From a bacterium (GTDB lineage: Bacteria; Patescibacteriota; Minisyncoccia; Phycocordibacterales; Phycocordibacteraceae), in NCBI GenBank assembly GCA_023269085.1, contig JAHFML010000001.1:75966-108577 (forward strand): DNA of 32,612 bases, read 5' to 3'. The notes under the pieces are model-generated. The model had not been told where the DNA came from. It saw only the letters and a list, made by a program, of their open reading frames with translations, and did no database searches. A program made the position numbers and the translations under genes. Every line of letters begins with the position of its first letter. Position 1 is the first letter of the stretch. Shown here piece after piece: positions 17,613 through 26,113 of the stretch.

Positions 17613-18277
17613 TTCTCTTTACGCCACTTGTCAATGTTCGCGTGATGGCCGGTCTGGAGGACTTTTGGGACGTTATATTTTTTGTCTTTAAATAAAATCG
17701 TTTCGGGGCGGGTGTAGACCGCGCTCGAAGCGACGCGGCGCTCCTCGACCGACGCATCTTTACCGAGCACGCCGGGCAAGCGACGGGTGATAGCGTCGAC
17801 CATTGCCATAGCTGGTACCTCCCCGCCGGTGTAGACGGCAGAGCCGACGGCATACTCCTTCACGGTCGCGAGCGTCTTCAGCATCTTCTTCGCGCGTTCG
17901 TCGATGCCCTCATAGCGGCCGCAGACGAGCACGACATCGTCATACTTTGCGAGCTTGTCGGCTTCTTTGTTATCAAATTGTTTGGCCGACGGAGAGAACC
18001 AAACGACCACCGGTCGTTTGTCCCGCGTAGCTTTAGCGGAGTGGGACTTTTTCAGCGACTTCTCGACCGCGCGGACAACCGGCAATGCCGTCATCACCAT
18101 ACCCGGTCCGCCGCCATACGGCCGCTCGTCGACCTTGCCCCATTTGTTATCCACGAAGTCGCGCGGCGTCTGATAGACTACCGAAATCTTTTTCTCTTTA
18201 CGGGCGCGCCCGACAATAGACGCCGAGAGATACGCGTCGCACGCTTCTTCAAAGAGCGTAATCAGATGGAACTTCAT
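17609..18277 (-). CDS. trmD: tRNA (guanine-N1-)-methyltransferase
   Basis: MKFHLITLFEEACDAYLS, DERPYGGGPGMVM, LVCGRYEGIDER, EYAVGSAVYTGGEVPAMAMVDAITR. Confidence 0.93.
   Translation of the reverse strand: MKFHLITLFEEACDAYLSASIVGRARKEKKISVVYQTPRDFVDNKWGKVDERPYGGGPGMVMTALPVVRAVEKSLKKSHSAKATRDKRPVVVWFSPSAKQFDNKEADKLAKYDDVVLVCGRYEGIDERAKKMLKTLATVKEYAVGSAVYTGGEVPAMAMVDAITRRLPGVLGKDASVEERRVASSAVYTRPETILFKDKKYNVPKVLQTGHHANIDKWRKEK
18000..18047. repeat. Candidate palindromic insert in trmD
   Basis: caaacgacc-acc-ggtcgtttg (18000-18020) directly followed by imperfect palindrome gtcccgcgtagctttagcggagtgggac; encodes SHSAKATRDKRPVVV. Confidence 0.55.
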
Positions 18278-18530
18278 GTTTGCCGCCGATGGGCTCGTTT
18301 ATCTTCAAGTTGACGCGTGCGTTCCCCTTCATCCCGACGACACGCAAGAGGATCCGGAGCGCCTCGGCCGTCTTGCCATTCTTGCCGATGATCTTCCCCA
18401 TATCCTCGGCGTGGACCATGAGCGTAAGCAAGACGCCCATCTGGTCGATGGTGCGCGTCGTCTCGACCGCCTCAGGATGGTCGACGAGCGCTTTGACGGC
18501 GTATTCAAGAAATGCCTGATCTGGTTCCAT
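18249..18530 (-). CDS. khpA: KH-domain RNA-binding protein (KhpA/YlqC family)
   Basis: MEPDQAFLEYAVKALVDHPEAV...HAEDMGKIIGKNGKTAEALRILLR (GxxG loop IIGKNGKT); sits between rpsP and trmD. Confidence 0.9.
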   Translation of the reverse strand: MEPDQAFLEYAVKALVDHPEAVETTRTIDQMGVLLTLMVHAEDMGKIIGKNGKTAEALRILLRVVGMKGNARVNLKINEPIGGKHEVPSDYAL

Positions 18531-18564
18531 AAAAATTATAGTGCCACCGCCCGTAGGCGATGCG

Positions 18565-19044
18565 TTATGCGGCGGGTTCAGCGGGAACTTCTTCAGCAAC
18601 AGCCGGAGCTTCTTCGACTGCGGGCTCTGCTTCTGCGACAACCTCTGCTTCAGTCGGCAATGCTTCAGCGGCCTTGGCGGCTTCAGCGGCGGCGACCTTG
18701 GCGGCAGTAGCTTCTTCTATCGCCGCCTTTGCCGCGGCGGCTTCAGCTGCGATAGCTGCTTCGCTCTTCTGCGGCGACTTGCGCGGGAGGACATTCACTT
18801 TCTTCCCTTCTATGACGCCCTGTGAGATGAGGAGGTTACGGATGGAGTCGGTCGGTTGAGCACCCTTCAGGAGCCACGCCTTCACGCTCTCTTTGTTCAA
18901 GGTCAAGGCCTTGCTCCTCGGGTTGTAGGTGCCAACCTGCTCGACGATATTGCCCGCCTTAGCCGCGCGCTCCTTCTCGAGGACGGCAATGCGAAACGCC
19001 GGATCATTCGTCCGGCCGATGCGTTGGAATCGGATCATCAACAT
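18565..19044 (-). CDS. rpsP: 30S ribosomal protein bS16 with Ala/Glu-rich C-terminal extension
   Basis: MLMIRFQRIGRTNDPAFRIAVLEKERAAKAGNIVEQVGTYNPRSK...; C-terminal EAAIAAEAAAAKAAIEEATAAKVAAAEAAKAAEA. The ORF-track start at 20955 is a spurious antisense extension. Confidence 0.93.
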   Translation of the reverse strand: MLMIRFQRIGRTNDPAFRIAVLEKERAAKAGNIVEQVGTYNPRSKALTLNKESVKAWLLKGAQPTDSIRNLLISQGVIEGKKVNVLPRKSPQKSEAAIAAEAAAAKAAIEEATAAKVAAAEAAKAAEALPTEAEVVAEAEPAVEEAPAVAEEVPAEPAA

Positions 19045-19113
19045 AGATAGATAGACACTACCAGACCTGGCAAAAAATCGCAAATAGTGTCGATGTCTGA
19101 TAGAGTAAGAGAA

Positions 19114-21069
19114 ATGCCGCCAACCCAATCGCTCGAAGGCCCGATACTGATGACCCGCAAGGGCTTCGGCTTTTTCGTCATGGGCGACGACCGCGAGGAT
19201 CTGCTCGTCCCGCCCGAGTGGACCAACCACGCGCTCTCGGGCGACGTGGTCAAAGTCGTGCCAATGGGCGACTACCGCGACCCGTCTGGCCGCATGCCGC
19301 CGCGCGCCGCGGGCAAGGTGGTCGAGCTCGTCTCTCGCGCGCGCGAGACCTTTGTCGGGACCCTTGTCGAAGATGCTGACAAGATGTTTATCACACCGGA
19401 TTATAAGAAGATGCATGTCGCGGTTGAGGTGCGGGACACGGCCAGCGCGGCGATTGGCGACAAAGTGCTCGTGCGTCTGAAGGGGTGGGAAGAGGGCGTC
19501 GCGTATCCGTGGGGTGTCGTCGAAGAAGTCATCGGCAAGGCGGGCCAGCACGATGTCGAGATGCGCGCACTCGCCTTGGGTCAAGGCTTCTCGCCCATCT
19601 TCCCTCCCGGCGTTGTCGCTGAAGCGAAGCGGCTCGAAGCCGAAGGGCGCCAGATGTTGGCCGATGAAGTCACGGCGCGGCTCGCAGACTCGCCGCGTGC
19701 CGACTTTAGGGAAATCAGCACCTGCACCATCGACCCCTTCGATGCAAAAGATTTCGATGACGCGCTCTCGGTACGGCAGCTCGACGATGGAAATGTCGAA
19801 GTCGGCGTGCACATTGCCGACGTCTCCTTCTTCGTCCGTCCGGGCAACGCGCTTGATACTGAGGCGCGCGAGCGCGCGACCTCGGTCTATCTCGTCGACC
19901 GCACGATCCCCATGCTCCCCGAGATCCTCTCGACCGACCTCTGCTCGCTCAATCCAAACGAAGACCGGCTTGCCGTCTCCGCTGTCTTCACCCTCGACGC
20001 CGAAGCAAACATCGTGAGCGAGTGGTTCGGTGAGACCGTCATCCATTCTGATCGCCGCTACACCTACGAAGACGCGCAAGCGACCCTCGACGCGGGCGCG
20101 GGCGACCTCCACACCGAACTCGCGACCCTTCTCGCCCTTTCTAAAAAAATCCGCGCGCGGCGCCAAGCAAAAGGCGCTATCGAGTTTGATACTGCCGAGG
20201 TCAAGATAGAGCTTGATAAAGCGGGTACACCCATCGCGATTCGCCTCAAAGAGCGCAAGGATACCAATCTCCTGATCGAAGATTTCATGCTCCTCGCCAA
20301 CGAAGCGGTCGCGAAGCATTTGGCAAAATTGACGAGCAACGGTAGCCCGCACTTCGCCTCGCTCTACCGTGTCCACGACGAGCCGGATGCCGACCGCATC
20401 GAGCGTCTCGCCGACCTTCTGCGCGTCCTCGGCTACAAGCTCACTATCGCCGGCGGCAAGGTGACCGGCGCCGAGCTCAACCAGCTTATGGAGTCGGTGA
20501 AGGGCACGCCCGAAGAATATCTCGTGAAGACCGCGACCCTCCGCTCGATGAGCAAGGCGGTCTACACCACGCGCAACATCGGCCACTTCGGTCTCGCCTT
20601 CGACTTTTATACCCACTTCACTTCGCCTATTCGCCGCTACCCTGACCTCGTCATCCACCGACTCGTGAAGGCGCATGCGGGCGGTGCGGCCATCACCCGT
20701 GAAGAGATGCAGGAGTTCGATCGGCTCGCACTCCACGCCTCCGAGCGCGAGGTCGCCGCGGCCGACGCCGAGCGTGACTCGATCAAGATGAAGCAGGTCG
20801 AATATCTCGCGGGGCGTATCGGCGAGACCTTCAGCGCGGTCATCTCGGGCGTGACCGAACGCGGCCTCTATGTCGAAGAGCAGACAACCCACGCCGACGG
20901 CATGATTCTGATTCGGAATGTCGGCGATGACTATTTTGAATATGACGAGAAGCACTACCGCCTCGTCGGCAAGCGCACCAACAAGTCATTCCGTCTCGGC
21001 GACCCAATAAAAGTAAAGCTTATCGCCGCCCGCGTGATGGAGAAGGAACTCGACTTCGTCCCGGCGTAA
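19114..21069 (+). CDS. rnr: RNase R / RNase II family exoribonuclease
   Basis: RNB motif IDPFDAKDFDDALSV, HIADVSFFV, YTHFTSPIRRYPDL, C-terminal S1-like region. Start could be 19087 (GTG), 19093 or 19114; 19114 is favoured by the -10 position. Confidence 0.9.
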   Translation: MPPTQSLEGPILMTRKGFGFFVMGDDREDLLVPPEWTNHALSGDVVKVVPMGDYRDPSGRMPPRAAGKVVELVSRARETFVGTLVEDADKMFITPDYKKMHVAVEVRDTASAAIGDKVLVRLKGWEEGVAYPWGVVEEVIGKAGQHDVEMRALALGQGFSPIFPPGVVAEAKRLEAEGRQMLADEVTARLADSPRADFREISTCTIDPFDAKDFDDALSVRQLDDGNVEVGVHIADVSFFVRPGNALDTEARERATSVYLVDRTIPMLPEILSTDLCSLNPNEDRLAVSAVFTLDAEANIVSEWFGETVIHSDRRYTYEDAQATLDAGAGDLHTELATLLALSKKIRARRQAKGAIEFDTAEVKIELDKAGTPIAIRLKERKDTNLLIEDFMLLANEAVAKHLAKLTSNGSPHFASLYRVHDEPDADRIERLADLLRVLGYKLTIAGGKVTGAELNQLMESVKGTPEEYLVKTATLRSMSKAVYTTRNIGHFGLAFDFYTHFTSPIRRYPDLVIHRLVKAHAGGAAITREEMQEFDRLALHASEREVAAADAERDSIKMKQVEYLAGRIGETFSAVISGVTERGLYVEEQTTHADGMILIRNVGDDYFEYDEKHYRLVGKRTNKSFRLGDPIKVKLIAARVMEKELDFVPA

Positions 21070-21080
21070 TATAAAAAATG

Positions 21081-21107
21081 CGCGGCAAGGTCTTCGATCT
21101 TGCCGCG
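21081..21107. terminator. Bidirectional terminator between convergent rnr and coiled-coil gene
   Basis: cgcggcaag / cttgccgcg stem with tttgct on + and cattttttat on -. Confidence 0.8.
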
Positions 21108-21111
21108 TTTG

Positions 21112-21465
21112 CTACACAGCGTGCTCAAGCCGGTCAACGCGGACGGCGAGTGCGTTGAATTCGCCCCGCGGGACCGTGGCATCGAGAGAATACTGCAAGC
21201 CGTCCAACTTCCGTTCGAAGGAGTCGAATCGGCGCATGTCTTCTATGTGATTCTTTTCGAGAGTAAGGAGGCGGTCTTCAACTTCAGAGAAACGAACATC
21301 AACTTTATCGAATCGTTTGTCGATCTTGTCGAATCGATTATCGACCTGATTGAATCGTTCATTAAATTCCTGTCGTATCTCGCCGAAGCCGCCCGCGACC
21401 ATCTGCGCGAGGTCATCGAGCGTCACCTTCCCTCCCCATTTTTCCTCTTTCTTCTCGCGCGGCAT
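21112..21465 (-). CDS. Small coiled-coil protein with RFDKVDxRF-type heptads
   Basis: NERFNQVDNRFDKIDKRFDKVDVRFSEVEDRLLTLEKN repetition. Confidence 0.75.
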   Translation of the reverse strand: MPREKKEEKWGGKVTLDDLAQMVAGGFGEIRQEFNERFNQVDNRFDKIDKRFDKVDVRFSEVEDRLLTLEKNHIEDMRRFDSFERKLDGLQYSLDATVPRGEFNALAVRVDRLEHAV

Positions 21466-21488
21466 ATGTCCTGTATCTTAGCACACCG

Positions 21489-23693
21489 CTACTTCGCCAC
21501 GGCGATGGCTTCGTCGAATTTTACTGACAAGAGTTTGGAGACGCCGTCAGAGCCCATCGTGACGCCATAGAGGATCCCCGCGCGGGACATCGTCTCGCGA
21601 TTGTGCGAGATGACGATGAGCTGTGACTTCTGCGCGAGGTTCTCTATCATGTCGCCATAGCGGCGACTGTTCGCCTCGTCGAGCGCGGCGTCGGTCTCGT
21701 CGAGGATGAGGAAGGGCGGCGGGTTCACCTGACTCATCGCGAAGATGAGCGCGATGCTCGTGAGCGCGCGCTCGCCGCCCGAGAGTTGCATGAGCGCGCG
21801 CACTTTCTTCTTCGGCAGGTTGACGGCAATCTCGATACCGGCGCGTTCTTTCTCTCTCGGTATCTCGTCGAATGACTCCTCGGGATCTTCGGATTCTTCA
21901 GAAGAATCCTCGACCTCGAGTGTGAGACGCGCGCCGCCGCCGCCGAACATGAGCGCGAAGTATTCGCCGAACGAGGCGTTCACCTTCGCGAGCCCATCAG
22001 CGAAGTGCTTCGCGAGCTCGGTGTCGAGATCGCTCACAAGGGCGCGAAGCCCGGCGGCCGACTTCGCGAGGTCCTCAAGCTCGGTCGCGAGGAATGCTTC
22101 GCGTGCGCTCACCTCCTTGTGCTCTTCGCGAATGTCTTCGCCCGTGCCGCCCGCCTCTTCGAGCCGGATGCGCACGCGTTCGAGCGCGCGCTTGCGCTCC
22201 TCTTGTGCGCGACGATCTTCACTCGGCAATTCACCGAGCGGCTCATACGAGATGGCCGCCATACCCGCGAGCAATCCCGCATCGGCCTTGTCACGGTCGA
22301 GCGACTCGGCAAGCATCGTGAGCTCGCGCTCGCGTGCTTCGAGCGAAGCAATCGCGCTTTCTCCCTGCGCCTTCGCTTGTGCGAGCTCGAGGATGCTGTG
22401 GCGCATCTCGCGCCCCGTCTCATCGTGCGCCGTTAGCGCCTCGCGTGCACGAGCAAGCACGAGCCGTGCTTCTTCGAGCTCGCATGCAAGGCGATCATCC
22501 TTCGCGACAAGCTCGCCGCGTTCATTCTCGAGCCGGTGCGCCGCGCGCTCCTCCTCGACGAGATAGTCGTCGGTCGGTGCGATGAATTGGCTCACAAAAA
22601 TTTTGACCAGCCCGCCGACCGCCTTGAGCGCGGCCGCAATCGCCTCAGGCGTGGTCGCGCCGCGCACCTGATCTTCGACCTCCTTCGCGAGCGTGATGAG
22701 ATCTTCACGCGGGACCTTGGTGTAGGGCTCGCGCGCGACGCGCGCGCTCCGCTCCGTAGCCGCCGCGAGCGCGCCTTCGACACGGCCAATCTCGCGCGCG
22801 AAATGGCTGCGCTCTGTGCTCAGGCGCTCGGTCTCGCGCTCAGCAACGCGCACCGCCTCGAGACGCTTACCGCCCTCAGCATCGATGGTTACTTGGTCTT
22901 CAATGTGCGCGAGATCTGCCGAGACCTGCGCGAGCGTCTCGGCCGCGTGTTTCCTTTTCGTGACGACATGCACCTTCTCTTGTGCGAGATACGCGTCTTC
23001 AATGGCGAAATACGTATGTGCGAGGTTGATGAGCTCGGTGCGAAGACTGTCGGCGCGTTCGAGCTTCTTGACCTGGCTCTCAAGGAAGCGGAGGTGCGGC
23101 GCAAGCTCTCTTCGCAGAGAATTGACCTGCGCGATATTGCCTTCGGTCTTCTCAAGCTTCCGGAGCGCCTCCTGCTTCTTGAATTCAAACACCTTCAGCC
23201 CAAGCGCGTCCTCGAGCATGAGCCGTCGCTCGCGCGGGCTGGAGAGGAGAATGCGATCGGCCTCGCCCTGCGAGATGATGTGATGGCCCGTCTCGCCGAT
23301 ATTGGCGCTTGCGAGGAGCTCGACGACATCGCGCAAGCGCACTTTCGAACCGTTGATAGCATATTCGCTCGTCCCGTCGCGCAAGACGGCGCGCTCGATA
23401 GCGACTTCATTGAAGTCAATCTTGAATTGCCGTTTTGAATTATCAAAAACGATAGCGACCGCCGCGCGGCCCGAGCGCGGCACCAAGTGCGAACCGCCCC
23501 AGATGAGGTCTTCGCTGCGCTTGCCGCGTAGGCTCTTCATCGACTGTTCCCCAAGCGCGAAGCGGAAGGCTTCGGCGACGTTACTCTTCCCCGAGCCGTT
23601 CGGCCCGACGATGGCGGTCGTCGCCTGCGAGAAGTCGAGCACGGTCTTCTTCGCGAATGACTTGAACCCGACGATCTCTAATCGCTTCAACAT
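21489..23693 (-). CDS. smc: SMC-like ATPase, compact (734 aa)
   Basis: FKSFAKKTVLDF, GPNGSGKSN (Walker A), LSGGERALTSIALIFAM (signature), FLILDETDAALDE (Walker B); coiled-coil centre. Confidence 0.9.
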   Translation of the reverse strand: MLKRLEIVGFKSFAKKTVLDFSQATTAIVGPNGSGKSNVAEAFRFALGEQSMKSLRGKRSEDLIWGGSHLVPRSGRAAVAIVFDNSKRQFKIDFNEVAIERAVLRDGTSEYAINGSKVRLRDVVELLASANIGETGHHIISQGEADRILLSSPRERRLMLEDALGLKVFEFKKQEALRKLEKTEGNIAQVNSLRRELAPHLRFLESQVKKLERADSLRTELINLAHTYFAIEDAYLAQEKVHVVTKRKHAAETLAQVSADLAHIEDQVTIDAEGGKRLEAVRVAERETERLSTERSHFAREIGRVEGALAAATERSARVAREPYTKVPREDLITLAKEVEDQVRGATTPEAIAAALKAVGGLVKIFVSQFIAPTDDYLVEEERAAHRLENERGELVAKDDRLACELEEARLVLARAREALTAHDETGREMRHSILELAQAKAQGESAIASLEARERELTMLAESLDRDKADAGLLAGMAAISYEPLGELPSEDRRAQEERKRALERVRIRLEEAGGTGEDIREEHKEVSAREAFLATELEDLAKSAAGLRALVSDLDTELAKHFADGLAKVNASFGEYFALMFGGGGARLTLEVEDSSEESEDPEESFDEIPREKERAGIEIAVNLPKKKVRALMQLSGGERALTSIALIFAMSQVNPPPFLILDETDAALDEANSRRYGDMIENLAQKSQLIVISHNRETMSRAGILYGVTMGSDGVSKLLSVKFDEAIAVAK

Positions 23694-23721
23694 TGCTAGC
23701 TATTGTAGCATCGAAACTCCC

Positions 23722-24411
23722 CTACCACTTCATCTTGTCCAACCCTGCCTGCGCGGCGTTCTGTTCTGCTTCTTGCTTGCTCTTCCCTTCACCCTTCGCA
23801 ATCTCTTTGTCGCCCACGAAGACGCCGACCGTGAAGACTTTATCGTGATCGGGACCAATTTCTGATAGTGTTTGATATTCTGGCGTCAGACCACGCTTCT
23901 CCTGTGCTGATTCTTGGAAATGGCTCTTCGCGTCTTGGTAGGAGCGTTTCGCGATGACTGAGTCAATCTTGCTACAGAGTTTTTTTTGTATAAAAGATTC
24001 TGCGGCGGCGTAGCCCGCGTCGAGATAGATCGCGCCGATAATCGCTTCGACCGCGTCGGCCATAATAACGTCGCGCGCGCGGCCCGTGTCCCGCGCCTCG
24101 CCCTTCGAGAGGAGGAGGAAGTCGTTGACGCCGAGTGCTTGTGCCGTTTCAGAAAGTGAGACGGTGTTCACCAAGGCCGCGCGATAGCTCGTGAGCTCGC
24201 CTTCGTCCTTCGCCGGAAACTTTTTAAAGAGGAAGTCGGTGCTGGCGAGCTCAAGCACCGCATCGCCCAAGAACTCGAGTCGCTCATTATGATTCCCCGC
24301 ATATTCGCGATGTTCGTTCAGATACGAGCGGTGCGTCAAAGCCTCGACGAGCAAGTCGCGATTTGAAAAAGGGTGGCCAAGCCGTTCTTCGAGAAGTGAG
24401 AAATCAGGCAT
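23722..24411 (-). CDS. rnc: Ribonuclease III
   Basis: NERLEFLGDAVLEL signature, DAVEAIIGAIYLDAG, C-terminal dsRBD GEGKSKQEAEQNAAQAGL. Confidence 0.95.
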   Translation of the reverse strand: MPDFSLLEERLGHPFSNRDLLVEALTHRSYLNEHREYAGNHNERLEFLGDAVLELASTDFLFKKFPAKDEGELTSYRAALVNTVSLSETAQALGVNDFLLLSKGEARDTGRARDVIMADAVEAIIGAIYLDAGYAAAESFIQKKLCSKIDSVIAKRSYQDAKSHFQESAQEKRGLTPEYQTLSEIGPDHDKVFTVGVFVGDKEIAKGEGKSKQEAEQNAAQAGLDKMKW

Positions 24412-25309
24412 GCGAACTAGCGTGATCGAGGAGCTTCTGGACAGCCGCCGTCACGATGGGGAGCATATCATCATAGAAATTAAGGTCAATGATGTCCTGC
24501 AGACGGAACCACTTCGCGTCATCGAGGCCGCCGCTCTTCTTGAGTACGATCGGTTCAAACGTGGAGGACGCAAGGAAGAACCACACATGCTTGCGCACGC
24601 GACCCTTCTCAGGGTGCGACGCGACATATTCGTTCTCGCCGATCTGATCTTCGACCTTCGCTTCAAGACCGAGTTCCTCCTTCACGATGCGCACAATGCC
24701 GATCTCGGGCGTGGCGTCTTCTTGAATATGCCCCTTTGAGAGTGTCCAGTGCCCGAAGACGTCATGCACGAGCGCGAGATAATATTGCCCTTGATGCTTC
24801 GTGTAGACGATAGCGCCGCCCATCTTCTCGATCGGAAGCTCTTCGCGCTTTGTCTTCTTATTTTTATCACTCTGCTCGTCCTTGCCCGGCTCGCCAAGCT
24901 CTTTGTAGATAGCGCCGAGGACGCCGTTCACGAAGCGACCCGAGGAGTCGCCACTGAAGGTCTTCGCGAGCTCGATAGCCTCGTTGATCGCAACCTTCGC
25001 CGGCACTTGGGCGCGATCGGCGAAGAGGAGCTCATAGAGCCCGAGGCGCAGGATATTCCGGTCCAAGGGCGCGATGCGGTCGAGTGGCCATTCGGGCGCG
25101 GCCTTCTCGATGATGAGATCGATGTCATCCTTCTTGGCGATGACGCCGGCAAGGAGCTGATCGGTGAAGGGGCGGTCGACATCGTCACTGCCAAACTCGG
25201 CGACATTGCGCGCGAGAATAGCCGCCGTCTCGCTGTCAGGCACGTGGGTCGTGTCCCACTCGAAGAGAGTCTGGAGGACGATGGAACGGGCGAGGTGTCG
25301 GTTGGCCAT
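24404..25309 (-). CDS. nusB: NusB domain fused to NUDIX hydrolase domain
   Basis: N-terminus ARSIVLQTLFEWD...PLDRNILRLGLYELLF...VAINEAIELAKTFSGDSSGRFVNGVLGAI (NusB); C-terminus GHIQEDATPEIGIVRIVKEELGL (Nudix box-like). Confidence 0.9.
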   Translation of the reverse strand: MANRHLARSIVLQTLFEWDTTHVPDSETAAILARNVAEFGSDDVDRPFTDQLLAGVIAKKDDIDLIIEKAAPEWPLDRIAPLDRNILRLGLYELLFADRAQVPAKVAINEAIELAKTFSGDSSGRFVNGVLGAIYKELGEPGKDEQSDKNKKTKREELPIEKMGGAIVYTKHQGQYYLALVHDVFGHWTLSKGHIQEDATPEIGIVRIVKEELGLEAKVEDQIGENEYVASHPEKGRVRKHVWFFLASSTFEPIVLKKSGGLDDAKWFRLQDIIDLNFYDDMLPIVTAAVQKLLDHASSHA

Positions 25310-25335
25310 TGAAAGATCTGGTTAGGTACGAAGGT

Positions 25336-25344
25336 AGTATAACA
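25336..25344 (-). promoter_or_regulatory. Extended -10 (TGTTATACT) upstream of nusB-nudix
   Basis: Minus strand reads TTGTTATACTACC, about 27 nt before the ATG at 25309. Confidence 0.45.
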
Positions 25345-25401
25345 ACAACTAGGCGCTAGGCGCTAGGCTTTAGTGTGAATTGCTAACGCCTTGAACCTAT
25401 C

Positions 25402-25755
25402 TTACGCTCCCCCGCCGAAGCCGCTCCGCGCCTTCGGGCGGCCACCCGTCGCGACCTTGCCCGAGACGCCTTTTGCGCTCTTGTCGGTCGCGTTCGCATG
25501 ATCAACATGCGCGTGCTCGTGCGTGTGCTCTGCAACCGGAGCCGTCGAGACGCCCTTCGTCTTCGGTGCCTTAGCCTTCACGACGCGCGCGGGAGCGATC
25601 TGCCGGCCGCGGTACAGGCCCGTCGCCTCGTCGACGCGGTGCGGAAGGCGCAGAGTGCCGCTCTCTTTATCGACGACAATATTGACGTTCTCGAGCGCGT
25701 GGTGCGATCGGCGATTACGGGTGTGCCCCTTAGTGTGACGCATTCGAATTGACAT
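25402..25755 (-). CDS. rpmF: 50S ribosomal protein bL32-like, no zinc cysteines, long C-terminal tail
   Basis: MSIRMRHTKGHTRNRRSHHAL...LRLPHRVDEATGLYRGRQI matches the bL32 pattern; the start at 25791 is an extension. Confidence 0.8.
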   Translation of the reverse strand: MSIRMRHTKGHTRNRRSHHALENVNIVVDKESGTLRLPHRVDEATGLYRGRQIAPARVVKAKAPKTKGVSTAPVAEHTHEHAHVDHANATDKSAKGVSGKVATGGRPKARSGFGGGA

Positions 25756-25791
25756 GTCTCTTACCCTACCATGGGCGGTATAAAAAATCAA

Positions 25792-25817
25792 AAGCGCCGC
25801 TTATTAGGCGGCGCTCG
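25792..25817 (-). terminator. Intrinsic terminator of the orphan small-ORF operon
   Basis: Minus strand agcgccgc-ctaataa-gcggcgct followed by tttgatttttta. Confidence 0.8.
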
Positions 25818-25835
25818 TGGGGATTCTCCGATCCC

Positions 25836-26078
25836 CTAGTGGTGTTGTACTGGCGGTGTGTAATCACACTCACCTGCGTCACGTGAGGTGAGAGGCGAAT
25901 TCGTATTGAGTGCACACTTCAAAACGGTCGTATGCAAACAACCCCCAATACGTCTCTGTAATGCCTCGGCATTCGGACATGGTTTTTGGTAGACAATGCA
26001 CCCACCAAAACCCATGGCCTCAAGCCTCACGACGGTCACTGTTACCGGCCGCTTCTCAACAACTGTGATTTTTTTCAT
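25836..26078 (-). CDS. Orphan Cys-containing small protein (80 aa)
   Basis: SD ggag upstream (cgaaggagacgtggtATG): MKKITVVEKRPVTVTVVRLEAMGFGGCIVYQKPCPNAEALQRRIGGCLHTTVLKCALN...GECDYTPPVQHH; own terminator. Confidence 0.65.
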   Translation of the reverse strand: MKKITVVEKRPVTVTVVRLEAMGFGGCIVYQKPCPNAEALQRRIGGCLHTTVLKCALNTNSPLTSRDAGECDYTPPVQHH

Positions 26079-26113
26079 ACCACGTCTCCTTCGCCTGTTT
26101 GCCAGGCTGTTGA

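Noticed and set aside
19045-20955. N-terminal extension of the rpsP ORF
   Set aside because: Antisense to rnr; bS16 starts at 19044 or 19038.
23975-23990. T8 run in rnc as a frameshift site
   Set aside because: The RNase III frame is intact across it; a homopolymer alone is not evidence of programmed slippage.
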